From contig NZ_AQHR01000126.1 of the NCBI RefSeq assembly GCF_000390185.1, positions 1 to 64,000 on the forward strand: 64,000 bases of DNA, written 5' to 3'. The number at the start of each line of letters is the position of its first letter. Position 1 is the stretch's first letter. Under the pieces are notes generated by a model. The model saw nothing but the letters and a program-made list of their open reading frames with translations. It searched no databases and had not been told where the DNA came from. Both the position numbers and the translations under genes were made by a program. Origin of the DNA: Lunatimonas lonarensis. GTDB taxonomy: Bacteria; Bacteroidota; Bacteroidia; Cytophagales; Cyclobacteriaceae. This document shows, in pieces, positions 53,219-63,298 of the stretch.

Positions 53219-54385
53219 CTACCTCCTTCCGTATTTGGTGAACAACTGGAAAACACCGCCAAATACACCCAGGATAAGCATGACTCCCAGCCAACCCCAA
53301 ACAACGGGTGTCTTCACGGATACCCGAAAAGTCGCCTTTTCCGAAACTTCGGGTGTGGTGGCCTCCAACGTGGCCATGTAGTCGCCAGCTATGGCCTTGT
53401 TTGAGGCTTGGAGCGTTGCAAAAACCTGAACCGTTTCTCCGGGCGCCAAGGTCGCAATTTCAGCAGGTTCGTAGGCGACATCCCAATCCACCGGAACCTT
53501 TCTGTCCAACTTCAGGCCATTGATAGTCGAAGATCCGTTATTCCGGACTACCAGTTCGATGCGCTTGGACTTACCGGCAGTCACCTGGGTGCTCAACATA
53601 CCCGAGGGCGTGGTAAATTCCAGCTCATAGGATCCTTTGATAACTGCTTCCAGTTCCAGGTTAGCGGTTGTATTGGCAGTGACCGCACTTACGGGCACTT
53701 GGTAGGTGCCAGCCGAAATACGCTTGGGTGGCGTCACCTCAATGGTGACATCCTGGGTTTGGTTCGCTTCAATGCTCACCGAACTAACCTGCTTTCCGTT
53801 GGCTCTAAACAGCACATTCCAGCCCCGGGGTGCCTCCGTGTACAACGCATAGGACTGCGGCTCAGAAGTCATGTTCCTTAGCTTGGCGTTGTAGGAAAAC
53901 ACCGCACTGGAATGCCCCTCTATATTGGACTGATTCGACGTAAACTCCGTCTTAAAGGTACCGGTCTCAGAAACATTGATGGTAATTGGCAGGGTGTACA
54001 ACCCACTTGCGATCACCTGAAACCGGTAGGTTCCTTTTTCGACCCGGTGGGGAATATCCACTTTCAGGGCGACGGTTTTCTTTTCTCCCGGCAGAACAGA
54101 CACCTTGGAAACAGTCCATCCGCCGGATTTAAGAGAATACTCCCAGCCATCGGGCATACCTGACAACACTATCGAGACATCACGGATAGCGGTTGAGTTG
54201 TTGATCACATCGATGGAATAATCGATGGATTCTCCGGGAGGCACCGCAATTTCAGGGTAGGGAGTATACAAGGCCACGGTATTTGCAGACGCAAGGTGAC
54301 CACCGAGATGCAAAATCCACAGGAAGTGGACCCATTTGATTACTAGAGAACTTTTCGTACAGGTTGACAATAAAAAACGTTTCAT
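53219..54385 (-). CDS. NEW3-domain exported protein, first gene of an ABC operon
   Basis: The protein has 388 residues. A signal sequence is at about 15-33. Three or four Ig-like repeats follow, each with a conserved V/I-P-P-G-.-S/T or L-A-P-G-E-T and N-N-S/N-N-G block, e.g. VLPGEKKTVALKV and LAPGETVQVFATL, the NEW3/COG1470 pattern. A C-terminal helix (WGWLGVMLILGVFGGVFQLF) anchors it. It is encoded directly upstream of the ATPase and permease genes, so it probably presents or receives the exporter's cargo in the periplasm. Confidence 0.85.
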   Translation of the reverse strand: MKRFLLSTCTKSSLVIKWVHFLWILHLGGHLASANTVALYTPYPEIAVPPGESIDYSIDVINNSTAIRDVSIVLSGMPDGWEYSLKSGGWTVSKVSVLPGEKKTVALKVDIPHRVEKGTYRFQVIASGLYTLPITINVSETGTFKTEFTSNQSNIEGHSSAVFSYNAKLRNMTSEPQSYALYTEAPRGWNVLFRANGKQVSSVSIEANQTQDVTIEVTPPKRISAGTYQVPVSAVTANTTANLELEAVIKGSYELEFTTPSGMLSTQVTAGKSKRIELVVRNNGSSTINGLKLDRKVPVDWDVAYEPAEIATLAPGETVQVFATLQASNKAIAGDYMATLEATTPEVSEKATFRVSVKTPVVWGWLGVMLILGVFGGVFQLFTKYGRR

Positions 54386-54687
54386 GATCTTTTAAAGGCT
54401 TTAGTACGGCAACAAATTTAAAAGCCCCAAAAAAATCGCTCAAGACCTGAATTGTTAAAAAATGTTAAAGAACATTATTTGTATTTAAGAAGATATACAG
54501 CTACACTTGTACGGATTAATGGTGAAATCGCACTATTGTTTCGCGATATCGAAACCGCCAATAATTCAGGCGAACCCGTCAAACAAGCTGGTTTTCAGAT
54601 TTTTCGGCAAGTTGGAATAGGGGCTTGGATGCTAGGTATATGAAATGGCATTTCAACGAAGGTCCCGCTAAGGAGCCGATTCTCCTC
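54386..54687. other. Spacer with no recognised feature
   Basis: About 300 bp between the NEW3 gene start and the AsmA gene end, both on the minus strand. The part near 54386-54470 is AT-rich and probably holds the promoter of the NEW3/ABC operon. I see no ORF or clear hairpin elsewhere. Confidence 0.4.
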
Positions 54688-57600
54688 CTACTGCCCCCTG
54701 TCACGGCCCAGGGACACCCGGAAGTTATTGGGATCTCCGGCAATGTTCAGGTTGACAAAGCGGATCCGCCTATTTTGATCACGAAATACGATGGCGTCTT
54801 CCTGCTCTGGATCTACGTCCTCCCGTGTCCTACCTCCAAACAACGACCGGAAGCCCACTTGGGTCACTAAACCCAATGGAATACGGATAAAATAGTCCAT
54901 GTTCAGATCCAAGCTTTGGCGACCGGACATCTCTATAAAGCCCAAGCTTGAGTTGATATTCATCTTGGGGATATGCAGTACGCCATTTTTCAGGTCAAAG
55001 GTATTCTGTAGCGTATCAAACCGCACCACGTTAAGGTTTCGATCACGGAAATAGGACGACATGGCACGCAAGGGGGCGAAATTCACCAAGCTGCCATCAT
55101 ACACCACCAAATCCATCCTGGCCTCACTTTTTTCTACGATGGGCGTTAAATCGGGATGAACCAAAAAGCGACTCACAATAGTGCCACTAACCTTCCCGTG
55201 TAAATTCTCGTTGATCATAACATCTTGACCAAAATTGTCAAATTTTATCATCATGCGGTCGATATCTAATTTCTCTGCCACCATGGTCGAGTGAAAGTAG
55301 ATGTTTGAGGAATCAGACCCATTGAAGTACCCATTCATCGCCAAACTGCCATCGGCCAGCCGAACATGTAAGGTGTCTACGTACAGGAAATGGTCGGGTG
55401 TAGTTCGAAGCACCGCCCGCAAATCCTCAAACCAATAAGTATGGTAGTTGAGACGCTCTATGTCAGCGGTAAACTTCATGTGGCTGAAAGGCAACTCAAA
55501 AATATTGAACGTGTCTGCATGGTTCACGGGCTCCTTCGAATAGGGGTCGTAGTTTAACAGGGCATCCAGATCCAAGGCCTTCGCCCGGATGGCGAGGTGA
55601 TTGTCCCTTATTTTGTTGACGGTATCCTTACCCGAAAAATAGGCCAAATCCATTTCAAACTCACTTTTCCCCATTCGGCCACCGAGCTTTTCCACCAAGA
55701 TGTTTCCCTTATCGATCTTTACCCTTCCGGAAAAAGACTCGAGTTTCAGCGGGTGCACGTTAAACTTTCCTTCCAACCGATTGACCATCAAGTCTGCGGA
55801 TTGAAAGGTGGTATCGTAGTTAAGATCCAAAGCCCCCTGAAGGTTAAACCCACGAAGTACCTCGTCCCTATAGCTCTCCGGGAGGTAATTTTCGCCGTTA
55901 TAGCTCAACAAATCCCTAACCACCAATGATTTGGATGTCAAATTGAAATCGAAACGGGATTTTCCGGTCTTTACATCACTGAACCACTTATCGTAATTGG
56001 TGAGAATTCCGGAAAACTGGAAATCACTGGTATCGATGTAACCGGAAAAATCCTCCACAACCAAACGACTTGGCTCCACCACTATCTTTACATCAAACTG
56101 GTGCAACTCATGGGGATACTTCTTCAGCTTGCCACTTAAGTCTTCGATCCTAAAGGTACCCAGGGGAAGGTTCTCAAAATACGCCAGCTGCTTGCCGGTA
56201 GAGGCAAATGCCAGCTTCACGTTAAAATCAGTCAACTCCTCGGAGGTGGACGCCACCAATGCCGAATCGAAGGCTAGGAGCTCGGAAAAAGCAACTCTGT
56301 TAGATTTCGCCTCCAGCTTGGCCGTCACCGGCACGTCCCTGCGGTGGAAAACCGCCGGGAAGTCGCTAAGCTCTCCCGAAAACTCAAAGTCCGATTCCGC
56401 CACTTTAAACCGCAGAAAATCCAACCGAATCCGCCCGTTGTCCATGACCGCGTAGCCGTTGGCATTGGTCACCGCATGGGGGTAGCCAGGCAAGGTAAAA
56501 CTTAGGTTTTTGAGCTGGAGTTCGCTGTCCAACCCTTCCTTGAGGCGGGCTATCTGGTCGGCAGGCATATCCAGGTCGATCAACTCATCGAAATCCATAT
56601 CCAACAATACCTGGCCCCTAATCCTTCGCAGACCCTCTATCTCAAAAAACTGACCCAAAAACTCCAAATCCAGGTCTGCATTCAGATTGACCTTAATAAA
56701 GGGATCTTCAAAGTTTCGAATTACCAATTGGCCTTGAAATACCCCCTCTTCCGGTTTGGCATAGAAATTCTGCAGGCGTAACTCGGATGTACGCAGCGAT
56801 TTTTCCTTTCCATTGGTAAAAAAACCCGAAAAGCTCAGTTCATCGATACGCCTCTCGGCCACGGTGTTTACAAAAAAGGCATTTTCACATCCGAATTCCA
56901 CCGCGATGGAGGGCATTTCACCATTGCCTGCCCTGCCGCGAATGGTACCCAAAAAGTAAATCTGCCCCTCATTCTTATATCTTTTCAATGCATCCGCCAC
57001 ATCGGTGGGAGCAAATGCAGAAAACAAGCTAAAGTCCGGCTTCTCTCCGTAGATCTTCAGGTCCATGTCCAGTTCGCTGGCTACGCCAACGGTACCTTCT
57101 ACGGTAAACACGCCGTCCTGGACAGCCAGCCTGGAGGGAGAAATGGTAAGCAGCTTCTCCGCTACTTTATAATCTATGTCCCAGTCCAGCTGTATGGCCT
57201 TGTTTTGAAAAAATGTCGGCTGACGATCTTTGCTGACGGTTAGCACCATGGAGGTCTTCACATCCAGAAACACATCGGTGTCGTTCATGCCAATGGATGA
57301 CCTGATCTGGGAAACCTCCGCCAATACCTCCTGACCCATGGTGGTATCGGAAAAAGAGAACACAAAGTCCTCTACACGAATTTCCTTCAATTTAAAGCTG
57401 ACGGCCTGATTACTCGCTCCAGCTTCCGTTTCCATGGCGATCGCCTGCAAGAGATTGAGTTCTCCCTGGTCATTTTTTACCAGGTCTACAAAACCCGAAG
57501 AAACGCGGATTTTCTTTACATTGTAATGGCCGCGGATTACTTCGAGGACATCAAATCCCAAATACAGGTCGGAAGTTTCGAAAATCGGCTCACGGGTAAT

Positions 57601-57849
57601 GTCCTTGGATTCGTAAAAACGAACGCCCTGAAGGTCTATGGAAATATAGGGAAACTGGGCAAAGGGCGCGATATGGGAATCATCTATAACCAACAGTCCT
57701 GCAAACTGGCTATTGACAGATTCCAACGCCATTTGCGTGAGAGCACGTTGATTTTTGTAAACAGCAAAAACCGCTGCGGTCACCAACAACACCGGCAGAA
57801 AGACCATTACGCCCAGGATAATCCACCTTCTTCTAGTCATGATGAACAT
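54688..57849 (-). CDS. AsmA-like inner-membrane protein
   Basis: The protein has 1053 residues. One N-terminal transmembrane helix (about 9-30) follows Arg-rich MTRRRW (Met4 at 57840 is an alternative start). The rest is a long series of beta-strands typical of AsmA/TamB-type lipid-transfer proteins. The AsmA start block (A-L-E-S-V-N-.-.-F-A-G, I.LQGVRFYESKD, V.KIRVSSGFVDLVKN..GELNLL) is clear, and the C-terminal AsmA_2 block (ARMDLVVYDGSLVNFAPLRAMSSYF, LHIPKMNINSSLGFIEMSG) too. It likely bridges the envelope and supports outer-membrane lipid balance. It is alone in its unit. Confidence 0.88.
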   Translation of the reverse strand: MFIMTRRRWIILGVMVFLPVLLVTAAVFAVYKNQRALTQMALESVNSQFAGLLVIDDSHIAPFAQFPYISIDLQGVRFYESKDITREPIFETSDLYLGFDVLEVIRGHYNVKKIRVSSGFVDLVKNDQGELNLLQAIAMETEAGASNQAVSFKLKEIRVEDFVFSFSDTTMGQEVLAEVSQIRSSIGMNDTDVFLDVKTSMVLTVSKDRQPTFFQNKAIQLDWDIDYKVAEKLLTISPSRLAVQDGVFTVEGTVGVASELDMDLKIYGEKPDFSLFSAFAPTDVADALKRYKNEGQIYFLGTIRGRAGNGEMPSIAVEFGCENAFFVNTVAERRIDELSFSGFFTNGKEKSLRTSELRLQNFYAKPEEGVFQGQLVIRNFEDPFIKVNLNADLDLEFLGQFFEIEGLRRIRGQVLLDMDFDELIDLDMPADQIARLKEGLDSELQLKNLSFTLPGYPHAVTNANGYAVMDNGRIRLDFLRFKVAESDFEFSGELSDFPAVFHRRDVPVTAKLEAKSNRVAFSELLAFDSALVASTSEELTDFNVKLAFASTGKQLAYFENLPLGTFRIEDLSGKLKKYPHELHQFDVKIVVEPSRLVVEDFSGYIDTSDFQFSGILTNYDKWFSDVKTGKSRFDFNLTSKSLVVRDLLSYNGENYLPESYRDEVLRGFNLQGALDLNYDTTFQSADLMVNRLEGKFNVHPLKLESFSGRVKIDKGNILVEKLGGRMGKSEFEMDLAYFSGKDTVNKIRDNHLAIRAKALDLDALLNYDPYSKEPVNHADTFNIFELPFSHMKFTADIERLNYHTYWFEDLRAVLRTTPDHFLYVDTLHVRLADGSLAMNGYFNGSDSSNIYFHSTMVAEKLDIDRMMIKFDNFGQDVMINENLHGKVSGTIVSRFLVHPDLTPIVEKSEARMDLVVYDGSLVNFAPLRAMSSYFRDRNLNVVRFDTLQNTFDLKNGVLHIPKMNINSSLGFIEMSGRQSLDLNMDYFIRIPLGLVTQVGFRSLFGGRTREDVDPEQEDAIVFRDQNRRIRFVNLNIAGDPNNFRVSLGRDRGQ

Positions 57850-58057
57850 AAATTAGTGAGAATGTGACACAAAAACCATTTATTAAGTTAAGTCTGAAAA
57901 CGATGTTTTTTAAGAAAAGTTCTAATCTCCGTTGACCAACCATTTGGACGAAGAAGGTACCGGGTGGGAGGTCAAAATAACGAAACTTGAACCTCCACAA
58001 AGGGGGAAAGTTAACCAATGTTTGAAGATGTTTGCCAATGGTTTCAAAAAATAAAGG

Positions 58058-58528
58058 TTAGTTGATGAAATAGGTTAAACCGATCTTTACTATTAATTCG
58101 CCGTTATTTTGTGGTTGGAATTTCAATTCTCCATTTACACCCAGTTCATCGATCAACTTATACAACAAACCTCCACCAACATTAAGCGTCTGCCAATTTC
58201 GGAAAGCTACCTCCGGATTGAACTCATACCTGCGCCGAAAATTCCCAAATCCCAAAAGCCCATACCATTGCGCTTTCTCCTCGGTAAAGTAATACCTCGC
58301 ATCCAGATGAAGGTTACTTGCTTTCCCTGTTGCAGGAAAAAGGATGCTTACATTAGGACTAAAGGATATTTTATCAACAAAAAAATATTCAGCTGAAAAA
58401 TTCATCCCAAACAACACCCTTTCAAACCCAATATCGTTTCCGTATTGTGCACGAAATTGACCCTTGTATTGAGCCATGGTGGCACTGGACCAGCTAAAAA
58501 AAAGTACTAAAATCAGTAATCGTTTCAT
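58058..58528 (-). CDS. Small outer-membrane beta-barrel protein
   Basis: The protein has 156 residues. A signal peptide ends near residue 20 (ATMAQ). Alternating strands with aromatic girdles (SAEYFFVDKISFSPNVSILF, LHLDARYYFT, WYGLLGFGNFRRRY) and a C-terminal strand ending YFIN suggest an eight-stranded OmpA/OmpW-like barrel. It has no linked enzyme genes. The function is unknown. Confidence 0.75.
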   Translation of the reverse strand: MKRLLILVLFFSWSSATMAQYKGQFRAQYGNDIGFERVLFGMNFSAEYFFVDKISFSPNVSILFPATGKASNLHLDARYYFTEEKAQWYGLLGFGNFRRRYEFNPEVAFRNWQTLNVGGGLLYKLIDELGVNGELKFQPQNNGELIVKIGLTYFIN

Positions 58529-58700
58529 ATCTCTTCAATTGATTTTGAATGGTCATGACTTGTCCCAAGAAATGGTTTGCCAAGCTCGGATTATCGGGAA
58601 ATTTTTTACGTTCAGTCTATCCTTCCAACTTTGTATCACCTACCTGATGGCTGTCCGCTACAGAGGGATCAAATTTCCTTGGCTTATTAATCCAGTGTAG

Positions 58701-59537
58701 TTAAAGGGCCGGAAGACTCCGGATAACAGGCTTTCGTTTGTTGCGAAAATCCAGCGTATACATTACATTCAGGCGTATAATATGGCGGTTTCTGTAGATA
58801 CCCGGGTTATTTGTAGGGCCATAGGTCCACATGTGGCCTCCAAAGAACATGAAATTGTTTAAGGTATAGCCAATGGCCGTGTATACCCTGTTTTCCTCCA
58901 AAATATCCCGCTGCATCTTTCCGGTCTCAAAGAATATCTCGTTAGATGGCGCCAGGAAGAAGGTTCTGTTTTCCATTCTAGGTTTATTAAGCGGAATATA
59001 CGCCACAATCTTATAACGATACCTATCCGTGTAGATGTAGTCTGCCCCTATCAAATTATCCCGCTTGAACCGGTGCTCAAACCGGAATTGATGAAGTATC
59101 TTAATACCGGACATGGACTGAGTCAATAACCATTGATGCCAAAGTCGTGGCTCCAACGTAGAAGTCACAAAACTGGGGTCATCAGGATTAGGCGTAAAAT
59201 TCCAAACCAAGGTAGGCCCTACTGTGACCTCAAACTGATCGTTGAAAAGATAAACAAATCCTGCCCGGTTGTACAATTGGCTCATTCTTCCGACAAAATC
59301 GGAGCGGTTGTCAATGCTGTTTCGCCTACGGTAGTGGTTTTCTTGGTACCAAAAAACCCGGTCGGACAACCTCAATTTAAGGTAAAGTCCGTTCCAAGAC
59401 TCGGTCGTGGGGGCCAGACCCCTGCGGATAGGCTCATTTGGCTCTGAGGCTTCCTGGCCAAACGCCATATTCCAACTAAAAAACAAAGAAAGTATCGGAA
59501 GAAAGATAGACCTTTCTAAAACATAGAGTTTCGTCAT
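58701..59537 (-). CDS. DUF2490 outer-membrane protein
   Basis: The protein has 278 residues. A signal peptide ends at about 27 (MAFGQ). The family pattern is clear: W.GLYLKLRLSDRVFWYQENHYRR, LYNRAGFVYLFND, L.EPRLWHQWLLTQ, HQFRFEHRF and RLNVMYTLDFR at the C-terminus. DUF2490 proteins are predicted beta-barrels of unknown function. It starts 12 bp after the stop of the MORN-like gene upstream on the same strand, so they may be one operon. Confidence 0.85.
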   Translation of the reverse strand: MTKLYVLERSIFLPILSLFFSWNMAFGQEASEPNEPIRRGLAPTTESWNGLYLKLRLSDRVFWYQENHYRRRNSIDNRSDFVGRMSQLYNRAGFVYLFNDQFEVTVGPTLVWNFTPNPDDPSFVTSTLEPRLWHQWLLTQSMSGIKILHQFRFEHRFKRDNLIGADYIYTDRYRYKIVAYIPLNKPRMENRTFFLAPSNEIFFETGKMQRDILEENRVYTAIGYTLNNFMFFGGHMWTYGPTNNPGIYRNRHIIRLNVMYTLDFRNKRKPVIRSLPAL

Positions 59538-59549
59538 TTTTCTGATTTA

Positions 59550-61511
59550 TTAAAGGTCAAGAGCTGATTCTATTCGAGAGGCCGTATGCCTTCTTCCCAA
59601 TCGCCTTTCAATTGATCGTGTATCTTGACTCCTTAGCTCAAGCATCCTGTCTTGGAGATTTTCAATTTTAGTGATGTAATCCTTGATTTGGGTGTAATCA
59701 AATTCAGTAAGCATGCTTTCCCTATAATGGTTATATAAAAACCTATACGCTTCGAAAAGTCTCTCCTTAGCTCTCACATCGTAACGAGTGTAAGTAAAAG
59801 GGTTGAACATTTCCTCCATGTAGGCTTCATCCAACGCTTCATCCCGTTCAAATAAAATTGAAATGGAGGGATACCGCTTTTCCAACTCATCAAACAGATC
59901 CAAAATCACGTTTCCCCTATCTACTTTCGTTTCAAACTCTATGGCCGATGCATATTCTTCACTCAACGATACATAGACCCTTTCCAAAAATTGATCGACG
60001 AAAGACTCCGCAAAATCCCGCTGATTGGAACTGGCCGCGGAAACATGGTTCATAAACAGCGTGTCCATCTCAGCCTTACGATTCAAAATTAGAGCCTCCA
60101 ATGCAACTAATTTTGAATTTACCTCTATTTCGTACAACTCCCTTTCGACAAAATCACCAATCCTGTTGACAGTCACAAACTCCTCCTCTAAACTCGCCTT
60201 TAGGGTACTTAGCACTTCAGAGGGACTATCCAAGTAAAACTCCCTCGGAATAACCTTACGCAATGTGTCATCTTGATAAATGTAAGTAATTGAATCCTCC
60301 GCAGTAAGAAAACCAAGTCCACCTTCGGCATAATTTCCCAAATCATAATAGCGTACCTCTCCGGTTTTCAACAGATCCACCAAATACTCCATCTCAGCCA
60401 GCTTTCCCGAGGTCTTTCCGAAGTATGCATGAGCAAAAGCAAGCGAATCACTTTTGGACCTATTCAATGCCAACGAGTTCATTTCCTTAAAACGTCGTAC
60501 TGAATCGCTGATCTGGTCAAAGAGGGTGGGAATTTCGACCAGTAGGCGCTCTTCCTCCTCCGATAGGTCATATTGAAACCTGCTCGTATAAAAAGGGAAT
60601 CGCACGATTTCGCCCCCATCATCGACCGAGTCATCGTATCTCATCAAATCAAGAATAAAATCACGTAGAAATCGATTTCCGGACCGTTGAATTTGCCGCT
60701 CTTTCGACATTGGTCTAAAGCCGTCATTATAGTACGGCTCAAAAGTTCGGTCAGCTATCAGAAACCCATCGTTTTTTCCGTCGTTAATTTCAGCGAGCTT
60801 TCTTATTGTGGCATAAAAAACCGCTTCATCGATTATTTGGCCACTCTCCAAATCCCTCCGAACTACCCCAAGCAAAAACCCGTCTTCATAGTTTCTAACT
60901 TCCGACACCAACGTCGAATCTTCCACATATACCAAAGACCACTCACCCTGCATTAGCCCTCTGCTAGTCAACCTTCCTCTAATAAACTGCGTGTAACCAT
61001 GCAAAAAATTTCGGTATGAGACATTCCCAATCATTACTCCCGAATCAAACCGGATATCCTCTGCCTTTGCACGAATATCCTTTTCATTGTCTTTAAATAT
61101 ATTTTTTACCAACTGCCATTCACCATGGGGCAAACCGCGCTGATAGGTTGCTTTGATTTCGAGATCTTCGCTTTCCAATTGCGCAATAAGCTTAAAGTCG
61201 ATCACATCGTCCAATATGACCTTATGCCTTTCCTGATCGTATGTCCAGTCACCAGTCTTTTGGTTATCCTCGTACGAACCTCTTACTTGAAACTTTGTGA
61301 GAAGCGTCCTATCAAGGGAGTCTATTTCTTTCCTATCAAATGAGAAAAACCCATTTAAAATCCTATCCCCATCAGCCCCTTCGTCATACTCAAATGTAGC
61401 TTGGCCTAATTTCCCTTTAAACTCATAGGGCCCGTCAAATAAAACCCCGCCTTGACTGAAACAAAAAAATGAAACAAAAAAAAGATAAAGTAAGATAAAT
61501 GTTGACTTCAT
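59550..61511 (-). CDS. Secreted protein with MORN-like N-terminal repeats
   Basis: The start was set at 61511 (Met of MKSTFILL), 653 residues; upstream codons in frame lack a signal. A signal peptide ends near 19. Residues ~20-220 show repeated G-x-W-x and Y-x-x-G-x-P/L-x-G-E-W blocks (TGDWTYD, LPHGEWQL, LMQGEWSL), similar to MORN/YwqK-type repeats. The remaining 400 residues are highly helical and charged, with likely coiled coils (AEMEYLVDLLKTGE, LVALEALILNRKAEM). No catalytic motif is seen. It is upstream of the DUF2490 gene. Confidence 0.72.
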   Translation of the reverse strand: MKSTFILLYLFFVSFFCFSQGGVLFDGPYEFKGKLGQATFEYDEGADGDRILNGFFSFDRKEIDSLDRTLLTKFQVRGSYEDNQKTGDWTYDQERHKVILDDVIDFKLIAQLESEDLEIKATYQRGLPHGEWQLVKNIFKDNEKDIRAKAEDIRFDSGVMIGNVSYRNFLHGYTQFIRGRLTSRGLMQGEWSLVYVEDSTLVSEVRNYEDGFLLGVVRRDLESGQIIDEAVFYATIRKLAEINDGKNDGFLIADRTFEPYYNDGFRPMSKERQIQRSGNRFLRDFILDLMRYDDSVDDGGEIVRFPFYTSRFQYDLSEEEERLLVEIPTLFDQISDSVRRFKEMNSLALNRSKSDSLAFAHAYFGKTSGKLAEMEYLVDLLKTGEVRYYDLGNYAEGGLGFLTAEDSITYIYQDDTLRKVIPREFYLDSPSEVLSTLKASLEEEFVTVNRIGDFVERELYEIEVNSKLVALEALILNRKAEMDTLFMNHVSAASSNQRDFAESFVDQFLERVYVSLSEEYASAIEFETKVDRGNVILDLFDELEKRYPSISILFERDEALDEAYMEEMFNPFTYTRYDVRAKERLFEAYRFLYNHYRESMLTEFDYTQIKDYITKIENLQDRMLELRSQDTRSIERRLGRRHTASRIESALDL

Positions 61512-61670
61512 TTTGCTGGATTTGTAGACAGTTGTATCGCTCATGTAACAATAGTAAACTTTATCGGTTTAAAAATGGTTTCAACGGGTAAATTCAAGTA
61601 AAAGCTCCATATCAAATTTTACGCCAAAGAAAATAACATTTTTAAATTAAACCTGAGACAATTTAGTGTA

Positions 61671-61742
61671 TTTATTTTGATATATTAAATTTGTTTTGAT
61701 CCTCAATTATGGCTTAAATATTAATTTTGATATATTTAATTT
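61671..61742 (+). promoter_or_regulatory. AT-rich direct repeats upstream of the NtrC-type regulator
   Basis: Two near-identical stretches, TTTATTTTGATATATTAAAT at about 61670 and ATTAATTTTGATATATTTAA at about 61718, are spaced by ~48 bp and end 10 bp before the start of the regulator gene. The first ends in TAAATTTG (61686-61693), which fits the Bacteroidetes -7 box. They may be an autoregulatory binding pair. Confidence 0.4.
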
Positions 61743-61752
61743 AATATTTAAA

Positions 61753-63120
61753 ATGAAAAGTATCCTACTGATAGAAGACGACCTTACCTATGCGAAAATC
61801 ATCCGGATTTTTTTGGAAAAAAACGGATTTGAGGTGACTCCCTGTGAAACCCTTAAAGGCGCCCTGCTGGAAATCCAGAAGAGACCATACGATCTGGCCA
61901 TCACCGATTACCGGCTGCCCGACGGCACAGGCATGGAGTTTTTGGAATACTGCAATAAAAACTGCCCCCAGATACCCGTTATCCTGATCACCAACTATTC
62001 CGATATCCGCACAGCGGTACGGTCCATGAAACTGGGAGCCGCCGAATACATCACCAAACCCATCAACCCGGATGAACTGCTCCTAACGGTCAGGGAATCG
62101 TTGACAATCCCCGAAAAAACCCAAAAAGCCTCCCCTAAAACGGGCAGCGAGCCCGGCTATTTTGTTGGCAAAAGTCAACGGGCGCTATCGCTCGAAAACC
62201 AGATTTCCCAGGTCGCACCCACCGATATGAGTGTGCTGGTGCTGGGAGAAAGTGGAACCGGCAAGGAATTTATATCCAGGAGAATCCACGAAAAGTCCCT
62301 GCGCAAAAACGGCCCATTTGTAGCCGTAGACTGTGGCGCCCTCTCACCCGACCTCGCGGCAAGTGAACTATTTGGGCACGTTAAGGGGGCGTTTACCGGT
62401 GCCGTGGACAATAAGACGGGGCATTTTGAGGCCGCCAATCAAGGCACGCTCTTCCTGGACGAAATCGGGAATCTCAGCTACGAAGTACAAATGAAATTGC
62501 TGCGGGCCATCCAAGAGCGCAAAATACGGAAAGTAGGGGGAAACAAAGATGTTTCCGTGGATGTTCGGATCATCGCCGCTACCAATGAAAACCTGCGCGA
62601 TACCGCCACCAAGGGCTCTTTCCGCGAGGACCTGTTTTACCGGATAAATGAATTTACCCTGGAAGCTATTCCGCTGCGGGAACGCCGAGAAGACTTGCGC
62701 GAGATTCTCGAACTGTTTCTCGCCCAGAGCAATTCCTTTTTGGGGAAAACGGTAACCGGATTTAGCGATGAAGTGTACCGCATCTTTGAAAACTACCCCT
62801 GGCCGGGGAACCTGAGGGAACTCAAGAATGTCATGCGAAGGGCTGTTTTACTGACCGGCCATGGGGTTGTTTCCGTTCAGGCCATCCCCTCGGAGTTGAC
62901 TGCACCCCTCCCCTCGGATGAAAACACCGTACCTATTGGCCAGAACCCCACGGCATCCTCTGCGGTCACCCTGCGGGACCAATTTGAAGAACAAGAAAGG
63001 GAACTTATCCTTCGTACCCTGGAAGCCGTCCGGCACAACAAATCCCAAGCGGCCAAACAATTGAAAATGGATCGCAAAACCCTGTACGCCAAAATCGAAA
63101 AATACGGGATCTATTCCTAA
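61753..63120 (+). CDS. NtrC-family sigma-54-dependent response regulator
   Basis: The start was set at 61753; the frame continues upstream but those residues precede the receiver start. It has 455 residues. A receiver domain (1-115) has the phospho-acceptor Asp52 (AITDYRLPDG), acidic pair E8-D9-D10 and Lys102 (ITKPIN). The AAA+ domain has Walker A at 165-172 (GESGTGKE), GAFTGA at 212-217 and a Walker B segment (TLFLDEIGN). A Fis-type helix-turn-helix ends the protein (NKSQAAKQLKMDRKTLYAKI). It should activate sigma-54 promoters after phosphorylation. No sensor kinase gene is adjacent, so it is an orphan here. Confidence 0.95.
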   Translation: MKSILLIEDDLTYAKIIRIFLEKNGFEVTPCETLKGALLEIQKRPYDLAITDYRLPDGTGMEFLEYCNKNCPQIPVILITNYSDIRTAVRSMKLGAAEYITKPINPDELLLTVRESLTIPEKTQKASPKTGSEPGYFVGKSQRALSLENQISQVAPTDMSVLVLGESGTGKEFISRRIHEKSLRKNGPFVAVDCGALSPDLAASELFGHVKGAFTGAVDNKTGHFEAANQGTLFLDEIGNLSYEVQMKLLRAIQERKIRKVGGNKDVSVDVRIIAATNENLRDTATKGSFREDLFYRINEFTLEAIPLRERREDLREILELFLAQSNSFLGKTVTGFSDEVYRIFENYPWPGNLRELKNVMRRAVLLTGHGVVSVQAIPSELTAPLPSDENTVPIGQNPTASSAVTLRDQFEEQERELILRTLEAVRHNKSQAAKQLKMDRKTLYAKIEKYGIYS

Positions 63121-63134
63121 CCCAATAGAACCGT

Positions 63135-63293
63135 TCAGTTAGCTAGTGCCTCCAGTCGCTCAAACATCTTCACAAAAGTAACCCAGGGGTTCTTCGCTTC
63201 GGTTTCGCTAAGCTCCCTCCCCTGCTCGGCCTTGAACTCATCAAAGCGAGTACAAGCGATGTTAATTTGTTCATGTGTTACGAAATTTTTGGG
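63135..63293 (-). pseudogene. Start-less remnant of a small protein gene
   Basis: The frame is open from a TAA at 63294-63296 to the stop at 63135, about 52 codons, with protein-like content (RFDEFKAEQGRELSETEAKNPW, FVKMFERLEALAN) but no ATG, GTG or TTG start. It could begin at a rare codon (ATT) or be a truncated gene. It lies just downstream of the acyltransferase gene. Confidence 0.35.
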
Positions 63294-63298
63294 TTAAT

